Shown: piece after piece, positions 1 through 11,487 of the stretch
Layout of the letters: the number at the start of each line of letters is the position of its first letter
How positions within the stretch are numbered: the stretch's first letter is position 1
Assembly: GCA_949358305.1 (NCBI GenBank)
Contig: OX442314.1
Location: 25,661,060-25,725,059 of the forward strand
DNA from: Strigamia acuminata
Lineage: Eukaryota; Arthropoda; Chilopoda; Geophilomorpha; Linotaeniidae
DNA: 64,000 nucleotides
Direction: 5' to 3'
Position numbers and translations under genes: made by a program
Notes under the pieces: model-generated
Told to the model about the DNA's origin: nothing
Seen by the model: the letters and a program-made list of their open reading frames with translations, nothing else
Database searches by the model: none

Positions 1-1113
1 AAGATATGTTTTTTGCAGAAGAGTTTGTATGGATTGCGACAATCCGGCAGATGCTGGAATAAACGACTAAATCAGGCATTAAAGGACATTGGTTTACAGC
101 GGCTAAAAGGGAATCCGTGTGTCTATACCTGCATCGAGGAAGATTCTTATTTCGCTGTCGGGATATTCGTGGACGACATCATTGCGATCGGGTCAACAGA
201 TGCAGTGATAGATCGTCACATGAACGAATTGGGAAAAATATTCAAACTGATGAATTTGGGAACACCAAGTCAAATTTTGGGCATGAGAGTGAGCGTGCAC
301 AAGAAGGGCATAATGCTCACGCAGGAAGATTACGCCAAGAAGATTGTGAAGAAGTATGGAATGGACGGTTGCGCGGCAAAGCAAACTCCTTTGCCAATTG
401 ACCAAAACCTAGACGTGACAGGAGATTCGAAACCAGTTGACAGAAGCCTTTACCAAGAAATCCTTGGGAGTTTGATGTATCTAATGCTTGGGTCGAGGCC
501 GGACCTAGCTTATGCTGTGAGCAAGCTATCTACGTTTTCCACCAAGCCGACCGAGATGCATCTAAACGCTTTGAAGAGAGTACTTCAGTACGTAAAGGGG
601 ACAACCCATTATGGAATTCTATTCGACAGGACCCGAGGACCGTTAGAGCTCATGACAGATGCAAGTTGGAGCGTCGGACCAGATGCGAGATCTTTCAGCG
701 GTTACATCGTGACGTACGGTGGATCTTTGGTCAGTTGGAAGACCAAAAAGCAACAACTTGTAACTTTGTCGTCATGTGAAGCCGAAATTGTGGCGCTTTC
801 CGAGGGGGTCAAGGAGCTCAAGTGGGTGCGGGGACTGATTGCGGAGTTGCAAATGGAGAGCATTCAGACGGGACTTAACACCTTCTGCGACAGCAAGTCG
901 GCGATTGACTTCTCTGAAGACGTACAGTTGGGAGAGAGGACAAAGCACCTACTCAGGAAATATATGTTCATAAAAGATGAAGTTGAAGTGGGTAACATCA
1001 AGTTGAATTTTGTTCCAACCGAGGCAATGATGGCAGATCCCTTGACAAAACCTGTGTCGGGAGAAAAGCTAAAGAAATTTGCAAGAAACATGAAATTTGA
1101 TTTTAAGGGTTGA
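1..1113 (+). pseudogene. 3' part of a Ty1/copia-type pol (reverse transcriptase end and RNase H), cut by the window edge
   Basis: The frame is open from base 1, so the element began upstream and only the C-terminal part of its polyprotein is seen. The RT portion shows the copia motif KSLYGLRQS near the start and FVDDII as the catalytic Asp pair. The copia RNase H follows, with TDAS, an SSCEAE block and FCDSKSA supplying the acidic residues, and the family-typical end ADPLTKPV. Function by family: copying the element RNA into DNA inside capsid particles and degrading the RNA strand. No stop or frameshift is visible in the 370 codons present, so this copy may be fairly young; whether the whole element is intact cannot be told. 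The stop at 1111-1113 is followed by a purine-rich tract and a possible 3' LTR. Confidence 0.9.
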
Positions 1114-1162
1114 GTCATGATGTAAAAAGATTCATTTATCATTGTAAAACGAAAAGGGGATT

Positions 1163-1490
1163 TGTGAGAGTGTGTTTGACAAATGATGTAAATCTGTTTA
1201 CATATTATTATTTGATCGTGACAACCGTCGTTTTGGTTATGTTTGGTTGTCATGACTATCGTTGTTTTGTTGTGTGATTGTAATGGTGCCGATGAGAGGT
1301 GAAGGAGAATAAAAGTGCCAAAAGTTGTGTTTAAATTACCAAACCGGTATGTTTATTTGCCTCAGAAATCAGGTGTTAAATATCAACTTAATGCCATTTC
1401 AAAGTGTTCTTGATGTAAATGAATTATAATTAGTAAGTACAATTCTATTTCTATTTTCTATTTGTTTATTTGTCTTTCCATTTCCAGACA
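1163..1490 (+). repeat. Putative 3' LTR of the copia-type element
   Basis: A purine run (GAAAAGGGGA, 1151-1160) lies 38 bp after the pol stop, where a polypurine tract should be. About two bases later the sequence reads TGTGAGAGTG, a plausible LTR start, and a CA end is found at 1490. A TATA-like AATAAAAG lies near 1309. The 5' LTR is outside the window, so the boundaries are inferred. Confidence 0.4.
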
Positions 1491-1570
1491 TTAATTTAGT
1501 GACTTTCCCTGGTGTCTGTTTTTGGCAAAATCCTTAATCTTCCGAACGCAAGCATACGTACACGATACGT

Positions 1571-3120
1571 TGTGACGGTTATAAAACCGTAATAATTAAT
1601 GTTCACACTAGATGGCGCTGTCTGCTCGACGCGCGTAGTTTAAATACGAAGTTTCAGAGTTTTAATGATTATTAAAACTCCGTGAGTAATTATATTATTG
1701 TTTAACTTTACTAAAGTATTGTTTCACAAGTTATTGATTCTAAAGAATCAATATTATGTGTTATACTCACCTGATGAAGAGAGCCAATAAGACTCTTCGG
1801 GACCCAGTCCAATATTAGGTCCGTCCTCGTTACCTACGAATCCTAGATTCGAGTGTCCGATTGGACACGGTTAATCCTATAATCCTAAAGGACTATATAA
1901 GCTTGGGTTTCTAACCCGCGCTCCGGCTTGACTTGATTTAATAATTTGAACACTGTGTTTGTATGTATTGTTGGTTATCGTTTGATTTCTCTCTTTCTTA
2001 TCGACACATCAGGCCCCCTCGTCTCTCATCAAATATGTATTCTTACAGATTATGATATTGTTCGTTGTAGCGTTTATCCGGGAAGACTAACTCCGGTCAC
2101 CAAATGGTCCCGTAACGTTAGCTTGACATCTTACGAGATTGATAGACTTCGTACGGTGACATATTATAATGTCTGTAAACAGTGGGCCTTGCCAATTGGA
2201 AGTGGGTCCATCAACCAACTATTTCAACTGGAAATATGGGTGGTTGATGTAAAAGGCAAACTCAGGATCAGTTAATAAGTTAACTTGTGGTTCTTCTGTG
2301 TTTTAAGGCATTTATGTCTGCAGTCAGTAAGGCTGATTACTCAGGGTCGGTCGCATACGGCAGCCCTTGGTCCTTCCGTTCTTGGTGGCATCCGTTGTGT
2401 CACCAGCCGCTGAAACATCTACTCGGGTCCATGTTACTCGTGACCTAGGGTAACTTGTTGGTCCTTCTGTGGCACTTGATGGTATCATCGGTAGTCAGTG
2501 AAGGGCATATTTACAGGCGATACACCGGGTTGGTAGCCCGTGAGCAATGTGTTAACATTGCGCTGAATAAATACTTGAGTGTTGGTAATCTCACAAACGT
2601 TTACCCGGTGGTTATGGTACCACCGATAGCGACTCTGTCGTGCACAAACAAATACCCGGCGCCTGGTCACGAGATCTTGTCGTCGTAAGGCATGCTGGCG
2701 GATGGAGCCTCAACAACTCCCGCGATGATTCTCTCAATCGTCGTGACTGTCCCCGCCCATATAATAATAATATAACAATTAATCGTTATATTCAAATAAT
2801 AAATGTTTAGTGAATATTCTACCGAATATTCTCGTTTTACATGCGAAGGACTCTTCGCACTATCAGGTATTCAAGCCACGGAACCCTGTACGTCTCCGTA
2901 GCGTTAGTTGTGACGATGCCGCAAAGACAACCGCACCCATCGCGCATCGCCCGGATCCTCAACCAGCTGTTGCCGCCCGTTATACGAGCGTAGAACCCAG
3001 ATCTAGTCAGATCTCGCAATAAAACTATGTAAAACTGTAAGTTGTATATTTGTTCTATTATTTATTCACATGATATTTATTTTGTAACTTATCTCGGTTG
3101 GGTTGTTGCTAGTCTTAGCA
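1571..3120 (+). repeat. Solo LTR (about 1.55 kb) with ACGT target-site duplication
   Basis: The block starts TGTGACGGTT and ends TTAGCA, and is flanked by ACGT on both sides (1567-1570 and 3121-3124), as expected for an integrated LTR. It resembles the LTRs at 23381 and 30896 in its start (TGACGGTT), an 11-base CTAGATGGCGC at 1608-1618, a TATA box (TATATAAG, 1894-1901) and an AATAAA-containing AT-rich end near 3018. No internal region accompanies it, so it is probably left after LTR-LTR recombination. Short ORFs within it look like chance. Confidence 0.65.
1605..1618 (+). promoter_or_regulatory. CTCF-like motif in the solo LTR
   Basis: The 14 bases ACACTAGATGGCGC match the CTCF consensus CCASYAGRKGGCRS at 13 positions, differing only at the first base. 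The same site, with a perfect match, lies at an equivalent place in the LTRs at 23635 and 31149. Confidence 0.4.
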
Positions 3121-3124
3121 ACGT

Positions 3125-3611
3125 CTTGTTTAAACCGATTTATATCTCTTATCTGGCTAATAAATCAGCCAAAAGTAGAATCGTCACAACGTGTCTTAAA
3201 AAATGGCAAAAATTGATACGTAAATGTTACGTATCGTTAAAAAAAAGACACAAATCGCAGTTTTTTCCCAGAAAAATGGCGATTTATGCATTTATAAACC
3301 AATTTTCGGGAAATATGCAATAAAAGCTAATTTCAACTTTTTATTGAATATAAATATATTGTATGCATTTATGCATTTATCCGGGGTCTAATCCTCACTT
3401 TTTCCATTGTAGCAATATGTTTGAATAGACTATAGATATTTGGCATTAAGTTTTTAGTCATATGTGGGTAAAAATTAGTCACATCACAAAAAGGGTGAAT
3501 AATTATTTTGCTACACAAATTCAAAATTTTGTTATAACTAGAGTTCTGCACATGTTAAAAGGCTGGAACTTAAGATTTTTTGCCATTTATTCAACACCTG
3601 AACTCCCAAGT
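3125..3611. other. AT-rich non-coding stretch
   Basis: No credible gene is visible. The only structure noted is a perfect small palindrome at 3215-3235, GATACGTAA and its complement around a 3-base loop. ORFs here are short and lack any family resemblance. Confidence 0.5.
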
Positions 3612-4840
3612 ACTGTATATTTATTTATTCATATATTTATTGAAATAACACTCCGGTAGAGTAAATACAAGATAAGAATTAAACAGTTTTTTGTTGGTTG
3701 AGGAGGTAGTTGCCCATTCGTTTGTGTAAGTGCCGGCAGTGGAAGCGGCAACAGGACGCTGTGCAGTCGAACATCGATGATCTCAAGTTGCTTGGGAGAA
3801 CGTTCCAGAAGGGGGTACACCAATAAGGGAACGTGTTGCTCATGTAGGTGGACTGCCGAGTGGTGACTTCAAAACGATGGCGACGAGGCAGGCGAGCGTA
3901 GACATCTGACTGGTAATGTGTGGCGATTTTATGGGCTGGATGGTCCACATTTCGGACACCATCAGCAATTGCTGTGATGTTGTGAAGGCGGAGAAAGTTA
4001 TCCAAATTCAGAAGGTCGAATTCGTTACATAGTGGAGTGATGTGATTACGGCCGGGACGGTTGAACGCGACTCGAATAATGGCATTATATGCAGTTGCAA
4101 GCGGAACCTTGAATCTGCGAGCGGTGGAGTTCCAATATTGGGAAGCGTAGGTAATAGTAGGGTGAATCTTCGTCTTTATGTAAGTGATCATTTCTGGTCT
4201 CAACAGTATCTTTCTGAGGTGTTTAATGATAAATAACGACCGGGTGAGAAATCTGACAATATGGCGGATATGGGGTGCGAAAGTTAAATGGGGGTCAAGG
4301 ATGAGCCCCCGGACAGTGATTTGTTCGCTAGAATAAGAAGTCACTGCTCTCAAGGGTCTCCTAAATATAATAGTCTTAGTCTTGTTTTGGTTGAGAGTCA
4401 TGTCATGGGCCACGTACCAATCAGCCAGTGACGCAAGGTCCGGAGTGAACTGTGTTTGGACGGGGAGTTCATGGTCGATGGTGATGGACTGGGTCAAGAA
4501 GTTATCATCAACATAAGACCAAATACGGGACACTAGTGGGAGGGACAGAACAGGCTCTGCTACCGAGTTGTACAGCATAGTACCGGTGGTGGTGCCCTGT
4601 ACGACGCCACGTGTGATGGGGAAGTCAATTTGGGCCGGATCGGAGGTGACATGAAAGGTCCGGTCAGATAGATAAGAGGAAAAAAGCTTAACTGGTTCGG
4701 GGCCGATGGAATGGTCCCGGAGGCTATTTAAGACGTAATCCTGAGGGGGGGTGTCAAATGCCTTTGACACATCAGTTTTAGCCAGATTGAGTGTGTTAGC
4801 TTGATCACATGAGTGAGTGATGTAAAGGTACAGGGAAACG
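3612..4840 (-). pseudogene. 5'-truncated non-LTR retrotransposon (Jockey-like LINE): C-terminal half of reverse transcriptase
   Basis: On the reverse strand a 363-residue open stretch (3679-4770) carries non-LTR RT signatures in order: AKTDVSKAFD just upstream, SYLSDRTF, a GVVQG block, the active-site box YVDD, and a Leu-rich thumb region. The frame remains readable back to about 4840, where similarity fades, so the 5' part of the element is missing, as is usual for LINE insertions. After the stop (3679) the reverse strand ends in an AATAAATA-rich tail (about 3612-3650), typical of this group. The usual GVPQGS box is altered (GVVQGT), so activity is doubtful. The right-hand duplication unit begins inside this element at 4679. 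Confidence 0.8.
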
Positions 4841-5849
4841 AAACTTTAGCATTGAAGCATTATTGTGTCGTACTATAACATGTTATAGTTATGACTTGAT
4901 TCGTCAACAGTTGTGCTCGCCAAGATTTTTTGAAAAATAGTGATTGTCTACCTCTTTACATAGCTCCATTACGCCTTTTTTTAAGGGCCTTGGAGACCCA
5001 TACATCCAATTTAGAAAAGTTTCCTGGGATATAGACGGTCTCAAATCTGTTTTAGTTTTTAATTTTATCTCATTCTGTTTACAAGTTATGAGATATATTG
5101 TAAATTGTCACTTTTTGGAGTTTTTAATTTTTTTCTCTTTAACTATTCATTTTTTTCCAAAAAACTTTTAACGAAATGATAGCTCTAATAATCCTTTAAA
5201 TCCTCCTAAAACCATTTTTACTTGTGAGAAATAGTTTCTGAGAAATTTCAAATATTAAAAGTTTCAAAAATAGGAATATGCCATTTTTTTGGCAAGGAGT
5301 TGTATATTTTTATAATATAAAATTTTAATTTTAATTTTAATGTTTTTTTATATGGATTATAATTACGAACTAATTATAATTAAACTATAATGATCAAAGA
5401 ATCAATAAATTGAAACTATTAAAGCCAGATTGTAATTAGCGTTATTTGTGCCACGAAAATAATTCACCTGCATTAGAATTAAGTACAGTAATTAAAATAT
5501 TCAGCTATAAATGTCGGTAGTCAAAAGTTGCGTGTCATTCAGTTCCATCTTGACAATTCATCATCAATGCTCCTGAATAACTTTGGTAAGCATAAATAGT
5601 CATGTCTAGTATTATTTTATTTTAGGCCTACTCTGATTTCTTTTAAATTCTATTACTGCGTTAACTTTTTAGTGTAAAAAAACAAACCTTTGATACACGT
5701 TTTCAAAAGAGCGTACTTACATCAGACTTTATTGATTTTTTGCATTAGAATTAGAAAGAGTCCAACAATCTCAAATTTTATTTTATTTTTTAAATTTAAA
5801 AACAAAAAAAGCAAAAAGTGACTGGTTAATAAAGCCGTTAGTTAGTTAG
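4841..5849. other. AT-rich intergenic sequence, no gene seen
   Basis: Long A/T runs and a 75-codon low-complexity open frame (4944-5171, Phe/Ile rich) that has no sign of being a gene. The same sequence recurs at 38564-39572. Confidence 0.6.
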
Positions 5850-6935
5850 GACATAGAGTAAAGACAGTAAGAGCTGTCACTCTCTGTGGGGCCTTTGAAA
5901 CATTTTACTCCGTTGGGACATTCTGTTGACAAATTTCCTGGTTCGTGACACTTAAAACATTTCAGCTCGTTTGTACAATCCGCTCTTTGGTGTTTTTCCT
6001 CGCCACATTTGAAGCATTTCAATCCTGCGTCGTATCCTTTGCCAGTTGGCTTTGCTGCAAGCGTCTTCCCTTTCGTCTAGAATAACGCGCTTTTTATCCG
6101 ATCTTCAACTTCTTGCATCGTCTCGACTATCTCGCTGATGTGTTGGTATTTTTGAAAATACATCGGTGTCGCTGCTGTCTTAATTTTCAGTCTATATACA
6201 GTAACTCTTCGCATCTTTGATTGTCATTCCCAAGTTTTCGCATGTCGCCCATTTTCGTCGCAAATAAGTCTCGGCGGCTTCGTCGTTCGTTTGCCGTGCT
6301 TGTAATAAGCGTTCCCTATCTTTATACGTAAGTTGTCGTTCTGGAAAGTTTTTCTTCAACTCATTCGCCCATTCGTCAAACTTCCGTATCGTCGTTCCTG
6401 TGTTATCGTGCCATACTTTCGCCGGTCTGTCTAATGCCGCTGCCGCTGTCGTCACTTTGGTCATGTTCGTCCACTTATAATTATAATCTTATGCGTATTC
6501 ATGAACGTTTCCCAACCATTGAGTCGTCGTACGTAGCTCGTTCCGGTCGCCCGAAAATCGTGGTAATTTTGGCGCGTTCTTGACTTCTTTCGGCTCTTTT
6601 TGCATCAGCTGTTTAAAGATCGCCGCCATTTGTTCCGTACTAAACATCCCGTTCGCTGGTTGTCCGTTTACTGCGCGTCTTTCGACGTCGTTTTGTTCTT
6701 TGATCGATTCGTTATTGACTTCTTCATCTTCTTCTTCATATTCTTCTTCGACTCCCATTTCCGCACGTAACGTTTGTTGCAACAGATACTGCATTTGAAA
6801 CTTTAACTTCGGTGACACAATATTACGCGCAAGTAATAGTGGCTTAATCTCTTTTACTCTCAACTTATTCCATTCAGCATCGGTTGAAAGTTCTCCACGT
6901 CGGATCTTTGCTACGATTGCTTCTCTTCCGGCCAC
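5850..6935 (-). pseudogene. Degenerate retroelement gag with two CCHC-type zinc knuckles
   Basis: Read on the reverse strand from about 6935 there is a 148-codon segment with an acidic run (EEEYEEEDEE), then a single in-frame TAA at 6489-6491. The frame then continues with a second capsid-like segment (KVWHDNTGTT, WANELKKNFPERQ, AETYLRRKW) to a stop at 6192-6194. Further down, near 5880-6040, come a knuckle CFKCGEEKHQRADC (C-x2-C-x4-H-x4-C) and a second in which the His is replaced by Asn. This is the order of a retrotransposon Gag: capsid core, then nucleocapsid. No protease or RT follows. With several stops it is a dead fragment rather than an ARC-like domesticated gene. It lies just upstream of P450 gene A, in the opposite orientation. 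Confidence 0.75.
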
Positions 6936-7557
6936 CTCGTAATTCGGTTCAACCTTCTTAAAACACGTGTTTGTTCCAGCAAATCGTCTTCTTTAGATCT
7001 CTGAACGGTCCACTTGTTTTATCGTTGTCTCCGAACGTTTCCGTCACAAAAGCAATTGTCTTCTCGTTTTATACTTCAATCGTTTCGTCTACTTATTCGT
7101 CTTTAGTTCGCATGAATTTGTTGTATCCCACTTCTGATGTAAACTATCTTAAATCTAAGAGTAGCTGACTTGAAAATAACATAACATGCACGCTGCTTAG
7201 TTTAAATTCAAGATCTTTATTCTAATTTCAACACGAAAAGAAACGCTCCTATTGGCTAATTACAAATACGTTATCAAGACCTTTTCGTCTCGATCCCTTT
7301 CTCGTTCTCGTGTTCGTTTCGTGTTTCTCGGAAACCCGAAAGTTCACAGAATGCTAAAAACAATGACGGCTATTCGTTTCAGAATTTCATAAAGGGGTAA
7401 ATAAATTTTTTTAAATACTTTACGACCGCAAACATTCGATTGAATAGCATAAATAGTTTTTGCTTGAGTTTGTGATATTTCTCATTTTTCTCACAAAAAA
7501 TAAATTCGTACAAAAATTAAACCAATGTAATTTTATAAGTTCAACCATCAACTATAT
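6936..7557. other. Intergenic sequence between gag remnant and P450 gene A
   Basis: Probably includes leader or LTR remains of the reverse-strand gag element, since it lies directly upstream of the gag start, but no paired LTR could be recognised. No gene is visible. Confidence 0.4.
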
Positions 7558-7594
7558 CAGTTATTGATAAAATCATAAAAGCAATTACCGATAA
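7558..7594 (+). promoter_or_regulatory. Proximal GATA-motif pair upstream of P450 gene A
   Basis: Two GATAA motifs (7566-7570 in CAGTTATTGATAA, and 7590-7594 in ACCGATAACAC) lie 50-80 bp before the ATG. The same two blocks, in the same order, precede gene B (11993-12033) although most of the surrounding sequence differs. GATA factors regulate gut and fat-body genes in arthropods; use of these sites is inferred. Confidence 0.35.
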
Positions 7595-7643
7595 CACACA
7601 GCCTTAGGCAGCCAGACTACAATATCTCACTGATGATATAAGA

Positions 7644-10600
7644 ATGGAACCAAAAAGTTACACAAACATCATGTTTGAATACTATCAAAGCATTATTTTG
7701 ATAGCAATCATAACTATATTGCTATATTTAAAACCACGAAAAAATTTACCACCGGGACCATGCGGATTGCCAATAGTTGGATATCTCCCATTCTTAAAAC
7801 AACCGTCTTATAAAGCGGTCACGAAATTGGGAAAAAAGTATGGAAATGTCGTTAGGTAAATATTAGCAAATAAAAATTTATTAGGAACTTTTTAAAAATA
7901 TTTGTATAGTTTCTATTTAGGGAATGTGTTGGTGATTGTGTTGAATGATTACAATGCCATCAAAGAAGCTTTCGTAAAGCAGGGAAACATATTTTCTGGG
8001 AAACCCAAAGTTCATATTTTTCGTTTTAGTAAAACTGCTAAGGGTAATATTTTGTGTTGACTTTCTGCACAGTTGATTTTATAATTTTGGTTTCAGGTCT
8101 AATGAATGCAGAAGGTGAAACAGCGAGTCAGCATCGACGTTTCATTCTTTCAAGTTTCAGAGAAGTTGGAATGGGTAAAACGAGTCTCGAGCCACAATTA
8201 ATGGTACATGTTTACATAAAACATTTTCTACTTATGAAACAGTCAAATTTGAAATCACCAATCACGTGTCAAAAAAATATGAAATTGTGAACTTTATCAA
8301 GTCATCAGATTAGCAAACAGGAGTATCTACGATAATTGATTTTACTTTCAAAACAAGGCGAATAAACTACACTTTAGATTTTTCAATGACGTACTTGCTG
8401 CCCTCAAATTGCTTGTTTAAACATAGTAACTTGTAACCCTCCCCGTTAAAGCTGAAGATCTGTCTTGATGAAAGTAGTAACATTTGTGTGGTAATGTTTG
8501 CATACCCTGAATTAAAATTGAAGTAGTTTGATGACTGGTGATTTGAATACGGCATTCAATTCAGATAGCACATATAGGTTTGCCAGAGAAACCTGATGCT
8601 TTTAAAATTTTCGGGTACCCGTTCCAACAGCGAATCATCTAAGGGCGAATTTCCAAAATTTGCCATTGGAAAGCTATTTTAACGTATCCAATGGCGAATC
8701 TGGGAAAATTCGCCATTGGAAACGTATATATTGAAATTCGCCATTGGAAACGTTAATTGCGTTTCCAATGGCGAATCTGTGGGCGTCATCTACCACGACT
8801 TCCAATTCATGTCGCCCTAGATGTGCGCCTCTGTGGCTAATTTCTACCAATTCGCCATTAGAAAGGTCCAAATACGTTCCCAATGGCGAATTGGGAGAAA
8901 TTTGCCATTGAGACTGCTTTTGGACAGAATAAGATCGAAATTCGCCATTCGTCCGAATGGCCAGATTCACCGTTAGGCGATTCGTCGTTGGAACGGCACC
9001 CCAAATTTTCATTTGAAACTAAAACCATTATACGGAGTTTGAAATGCCATTCTTATATCTGCAAAATTATATCACTCGGATGCTTTCCTTGTGAGCCAGA
9101 GACCTGAAAATTTTTATATGCTTATTTCTAAGCCACCATTTTGACTAGAGTAGTCATTGTTAGGGGAAGCAATACCTCAACCAACGCCATTTTAGACATA
9201 ATGGTTCTAGTTTCAAATAAAAATTTGAAATAGTTACAGAATACCGGTATTATATTTTCAAAATCATCAGGTCTCTTTGGCTCGCCCTGGATCTGGAATT
9301 AATTTTAAAATTAATTTTAGGTCGAAATTAAATGTTTTTTGAATGAAATCAGAAAGGAAAATGGAAAGCCAATGGATTTGGAGCACACCTTACATGCAAG
9401 CATCTCAAACGTAATAGCAATGTTTGAATTTGGAAATCGATTTGAATACTCTGACAAAGAATTTAGGCAGCTAATAAAAATAGTTTCAAATAATGGGACA
9501 TTCCTTAGTGCTTTGTCAAAACATATATTCCTTCCTTGGATAAAATATATCCCATTTACAGGCATGTCTGCAGGATTTCAAAAACTAAAGTATTTATTCT
9601 TTAACATCATTCATCCCGTGTTGTACAGACATAGATCATCAAAAGTATAACTTGTGTTTTATATTTTAAGAGATGCTAGAATATTTATGGCAAAGTTCTT
9701 TCCTAATAAATTGCAACAACATGAAAAGAGCTATGTTGAAGGAAGCAGGACAAATTACATTGATGCTTATCTCACCGAAAGAAATTCTATCATAAAAAAA
9801 ACAGGCTCTGAAGGATATTTTAGTAGTAAGTCTAAAACGAGTAATACCTTGTTCGCACAAGAAAGTTTGGGCTAGCCCAAAGTTTAAATCTGGTTCTGGC
9901 CTGATATTGGCTTAAAAAGTCAGGCTAGAGCGTTCGCACCAAAAAGCAAAAAGCCACATAACTTATCTAGGCTAGCATGCAGCCAATAGACAATCAACTG
10001 ACCATGTTACGCCCAGAATTATGGGAAGTGACCTTAGCAGTTATCTAGTTCTTTGGCAATTATCTAGTTCACAAGACAGGATTAGAATTATCTAGTTTAA
10101 AAATTTTTAAACTAGATAATTTTAGGCTAGATGCGTTTTAGGCTAGATTTAAACTTTGGGCTAGCCCAAACTTTATGGTGCGAACAAGATACCGGGTGGC
10201 CCACACAAAACTGGCCCAACAATACAAGGAGGGTTACGAAGTGCCATCAAATCTGAAAAATTCGGACAAAAATTGATGCAAAATGCAAATATCTCGAGAA
10301 CGAAAGCTCGGATCGTCAAAAACTAAATTAGTTAATGGGAAATAGAAATTTGCAAATGGGACAAAGTTTCAGAATACAGTGACTCAAAAAATTGTTCACA
10401 TGTTTGTGGTAGTATCTTTAATTGGCAAAAAAAAGATATATAACGATTCTCACATGGAAGAACGACGCTTTTTCAGTCATATCTTTTTTGTTTTTTGAAA
10501 TTTTTAAAAATTATTTACTTTTTCTGAAAGATCATGAGCTATTTGTGTTAAAATTTAAAATATTTTCTTTCTGAGAAATCGTTATATATCCTTTTTTTGC

Positions 10601-11487
10601 CAAATAAAGGTACTACCACAAACATGTAAACAATTTTTTGAGTCACTGTAGCTCTAATGTTTTCTCTTGGTGAATAAGTGACTATTTTTCATATCTTGTT
10701 TTCAGAGGAAGAACTGTTATTTAATTTGAGAGTTCTGTTTGCTGCTGGTATAGGACCAACAACTGGATCTTTACTTTGGAGCATTTTTTACATCCTGAAA
10801 TATCCACAAATGGGGAACAAAATATTACAAGAAATTAACGACGTTATAGGTCAGCATAGAGATCCAAGTTACAATGATAAAAGCAAGATGCCTTATACAG
10901 AAGCTTTTACGCTGGAAGTTCACAGGCACAGTTTATTATTTCCATTCTCTCTTGTTCACAGGTTTGGAAATAGAAATAGAAGAGCGGGGATTGCCTATAA
11001 TTCTATATTTATGTGTAAAATTCATTGTCTGACATAGCAATATGGAAGAAACCAGTCTTTACGGATTCACCATTCCGAAAGGCTCTTACGTGGTAGGAAA
11101 TCTGTGGGCAGTACATAACGACAAGAATCTGTGGAAAAATCCTGGTGAATTTAATCCAGAAAGATTTATTAATGGGCAAGGAAAAGTCGAAAAACCAGAA
11201 CACCTCATTCCTTTTTCCATAGGTAAAGTGAGAAAGAGTTTTAAAAATCTCATCCTAAAAATCAAATCATATGTTTGTCTAATATCTCAATTTTTTCTTA
11301 TATTAAAATAGGCAAACGAAACTGTATTGGAGAGTCCCTAGCAAATATGCAATTTTTTCTTTATTTAACAACATTGCTGCAAACTTTTCGTATAAAACTG
11401 CCACAAGGAGAAACATTATCAACTGGTGCTGAAGGTAGAAATGGGCAGTTTCCGAAAAGCTTCAAAATTTGTGCGATAACAAAGTAG
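7644..11487 (+). CDS. Cytochrome P450, CYP2-clan type, gene A (left copy)
   Basis: Predicted microsomal haem monooxygenase of 497 residues. Exons: 7644-7855, 7910-8043, 8097-8203, 9321-9589, 9671-9825, 10706-10961, 11038-11222, 11312-11487; all introns are GT-AG and phases agree with genes B and C. An N-terminal membrane anchor (about residues 15-29) is followed by the Pro-rich hinge, here PPGPC (residue 40 Cys where B, C and D have Trp). The I-helix reads AGIGPTT (306-312): the usual acid and following Thr are Gly and Pro. The K-helix EVHR, FNPERF and the haem loop [10 protein letters not shown] (ligand Cys about 444) are intact. The C-helix Trp is replaced by Ala (ASQHRR). All exons are open, so a protein can be made, but oxygen activation may be altered. 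An AATAAA follows at 11591. The substrate cannot be predicted. Confidence 0.88.
8640..8990. repeat. Cluster of about ten direct and inverted copies of a 15-base motif in gene A intron 3
   Basis: The motif TTCGCCATTGGAAAC and its reverse complement GTTTCCAATGGCGAA recur with small changes at about 8660, 8690, 8708, 8738, 8762, 8852, 8880, 8898, 8940 and 8965. Neighbouring copies face each other, so many hairpins could form. Further out, GTGAGCCAGAGACCTGA (about 9091) and its near-complement (about 9270) form another inverted pair. It may be the body of a palindrome-rich MITE; edges were not resolved. Confidence 0.6.
9848..10188. mobile_element. 341-bp MITE with about 44-bp terminal inverted repeats, in gene A intron 5
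   Basis: The left end CTTGTTCGCAC..., containing GGGCTAGCCC, and the right end ...GTGCGAACAAG are near-perfect inverted repeats over about 44 bases. ATAC flanks both sides (9844-9847, 10189-10192) as a likely target duplication. There is no coding capacity. An internal inverted pair (ATTATCTAGTTT with its complement) lies near 10085-10120. The superfamily is not assigned. Confidence 0.8.
10377..10648. mobile_element. 272-bp mariner-like MITE, in gene A intron 5
   Basis: Ends CAGTGACTCAAAAAATTGTT and its complement form inverted repeats of roughly 75-80 bases, flanked by TA on each side (10375-10376, 10649-10650). TA duplication and CAGT termini are typical of Tc1/mariner-derived MITEs. Non-coding. 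Confidence 0.85.

Noticed and set aside
1946-2688. ORFs inside the solo LTR
   Set aside because: They lie within LTR sequence and have no domain or consistent start; likely chance frames.
4944-5171. 75-codon ORF, Phe/Ile rich, present in both units
   Set aside because: Low-complexity AT-rich frame with no motif; expected by chance.
5850-6935. Domesticated ARC-like gag gene
   Set aside because: Several in-frame stops and a damaged zinc knuckle, shared by both copies, show a dead fragment.
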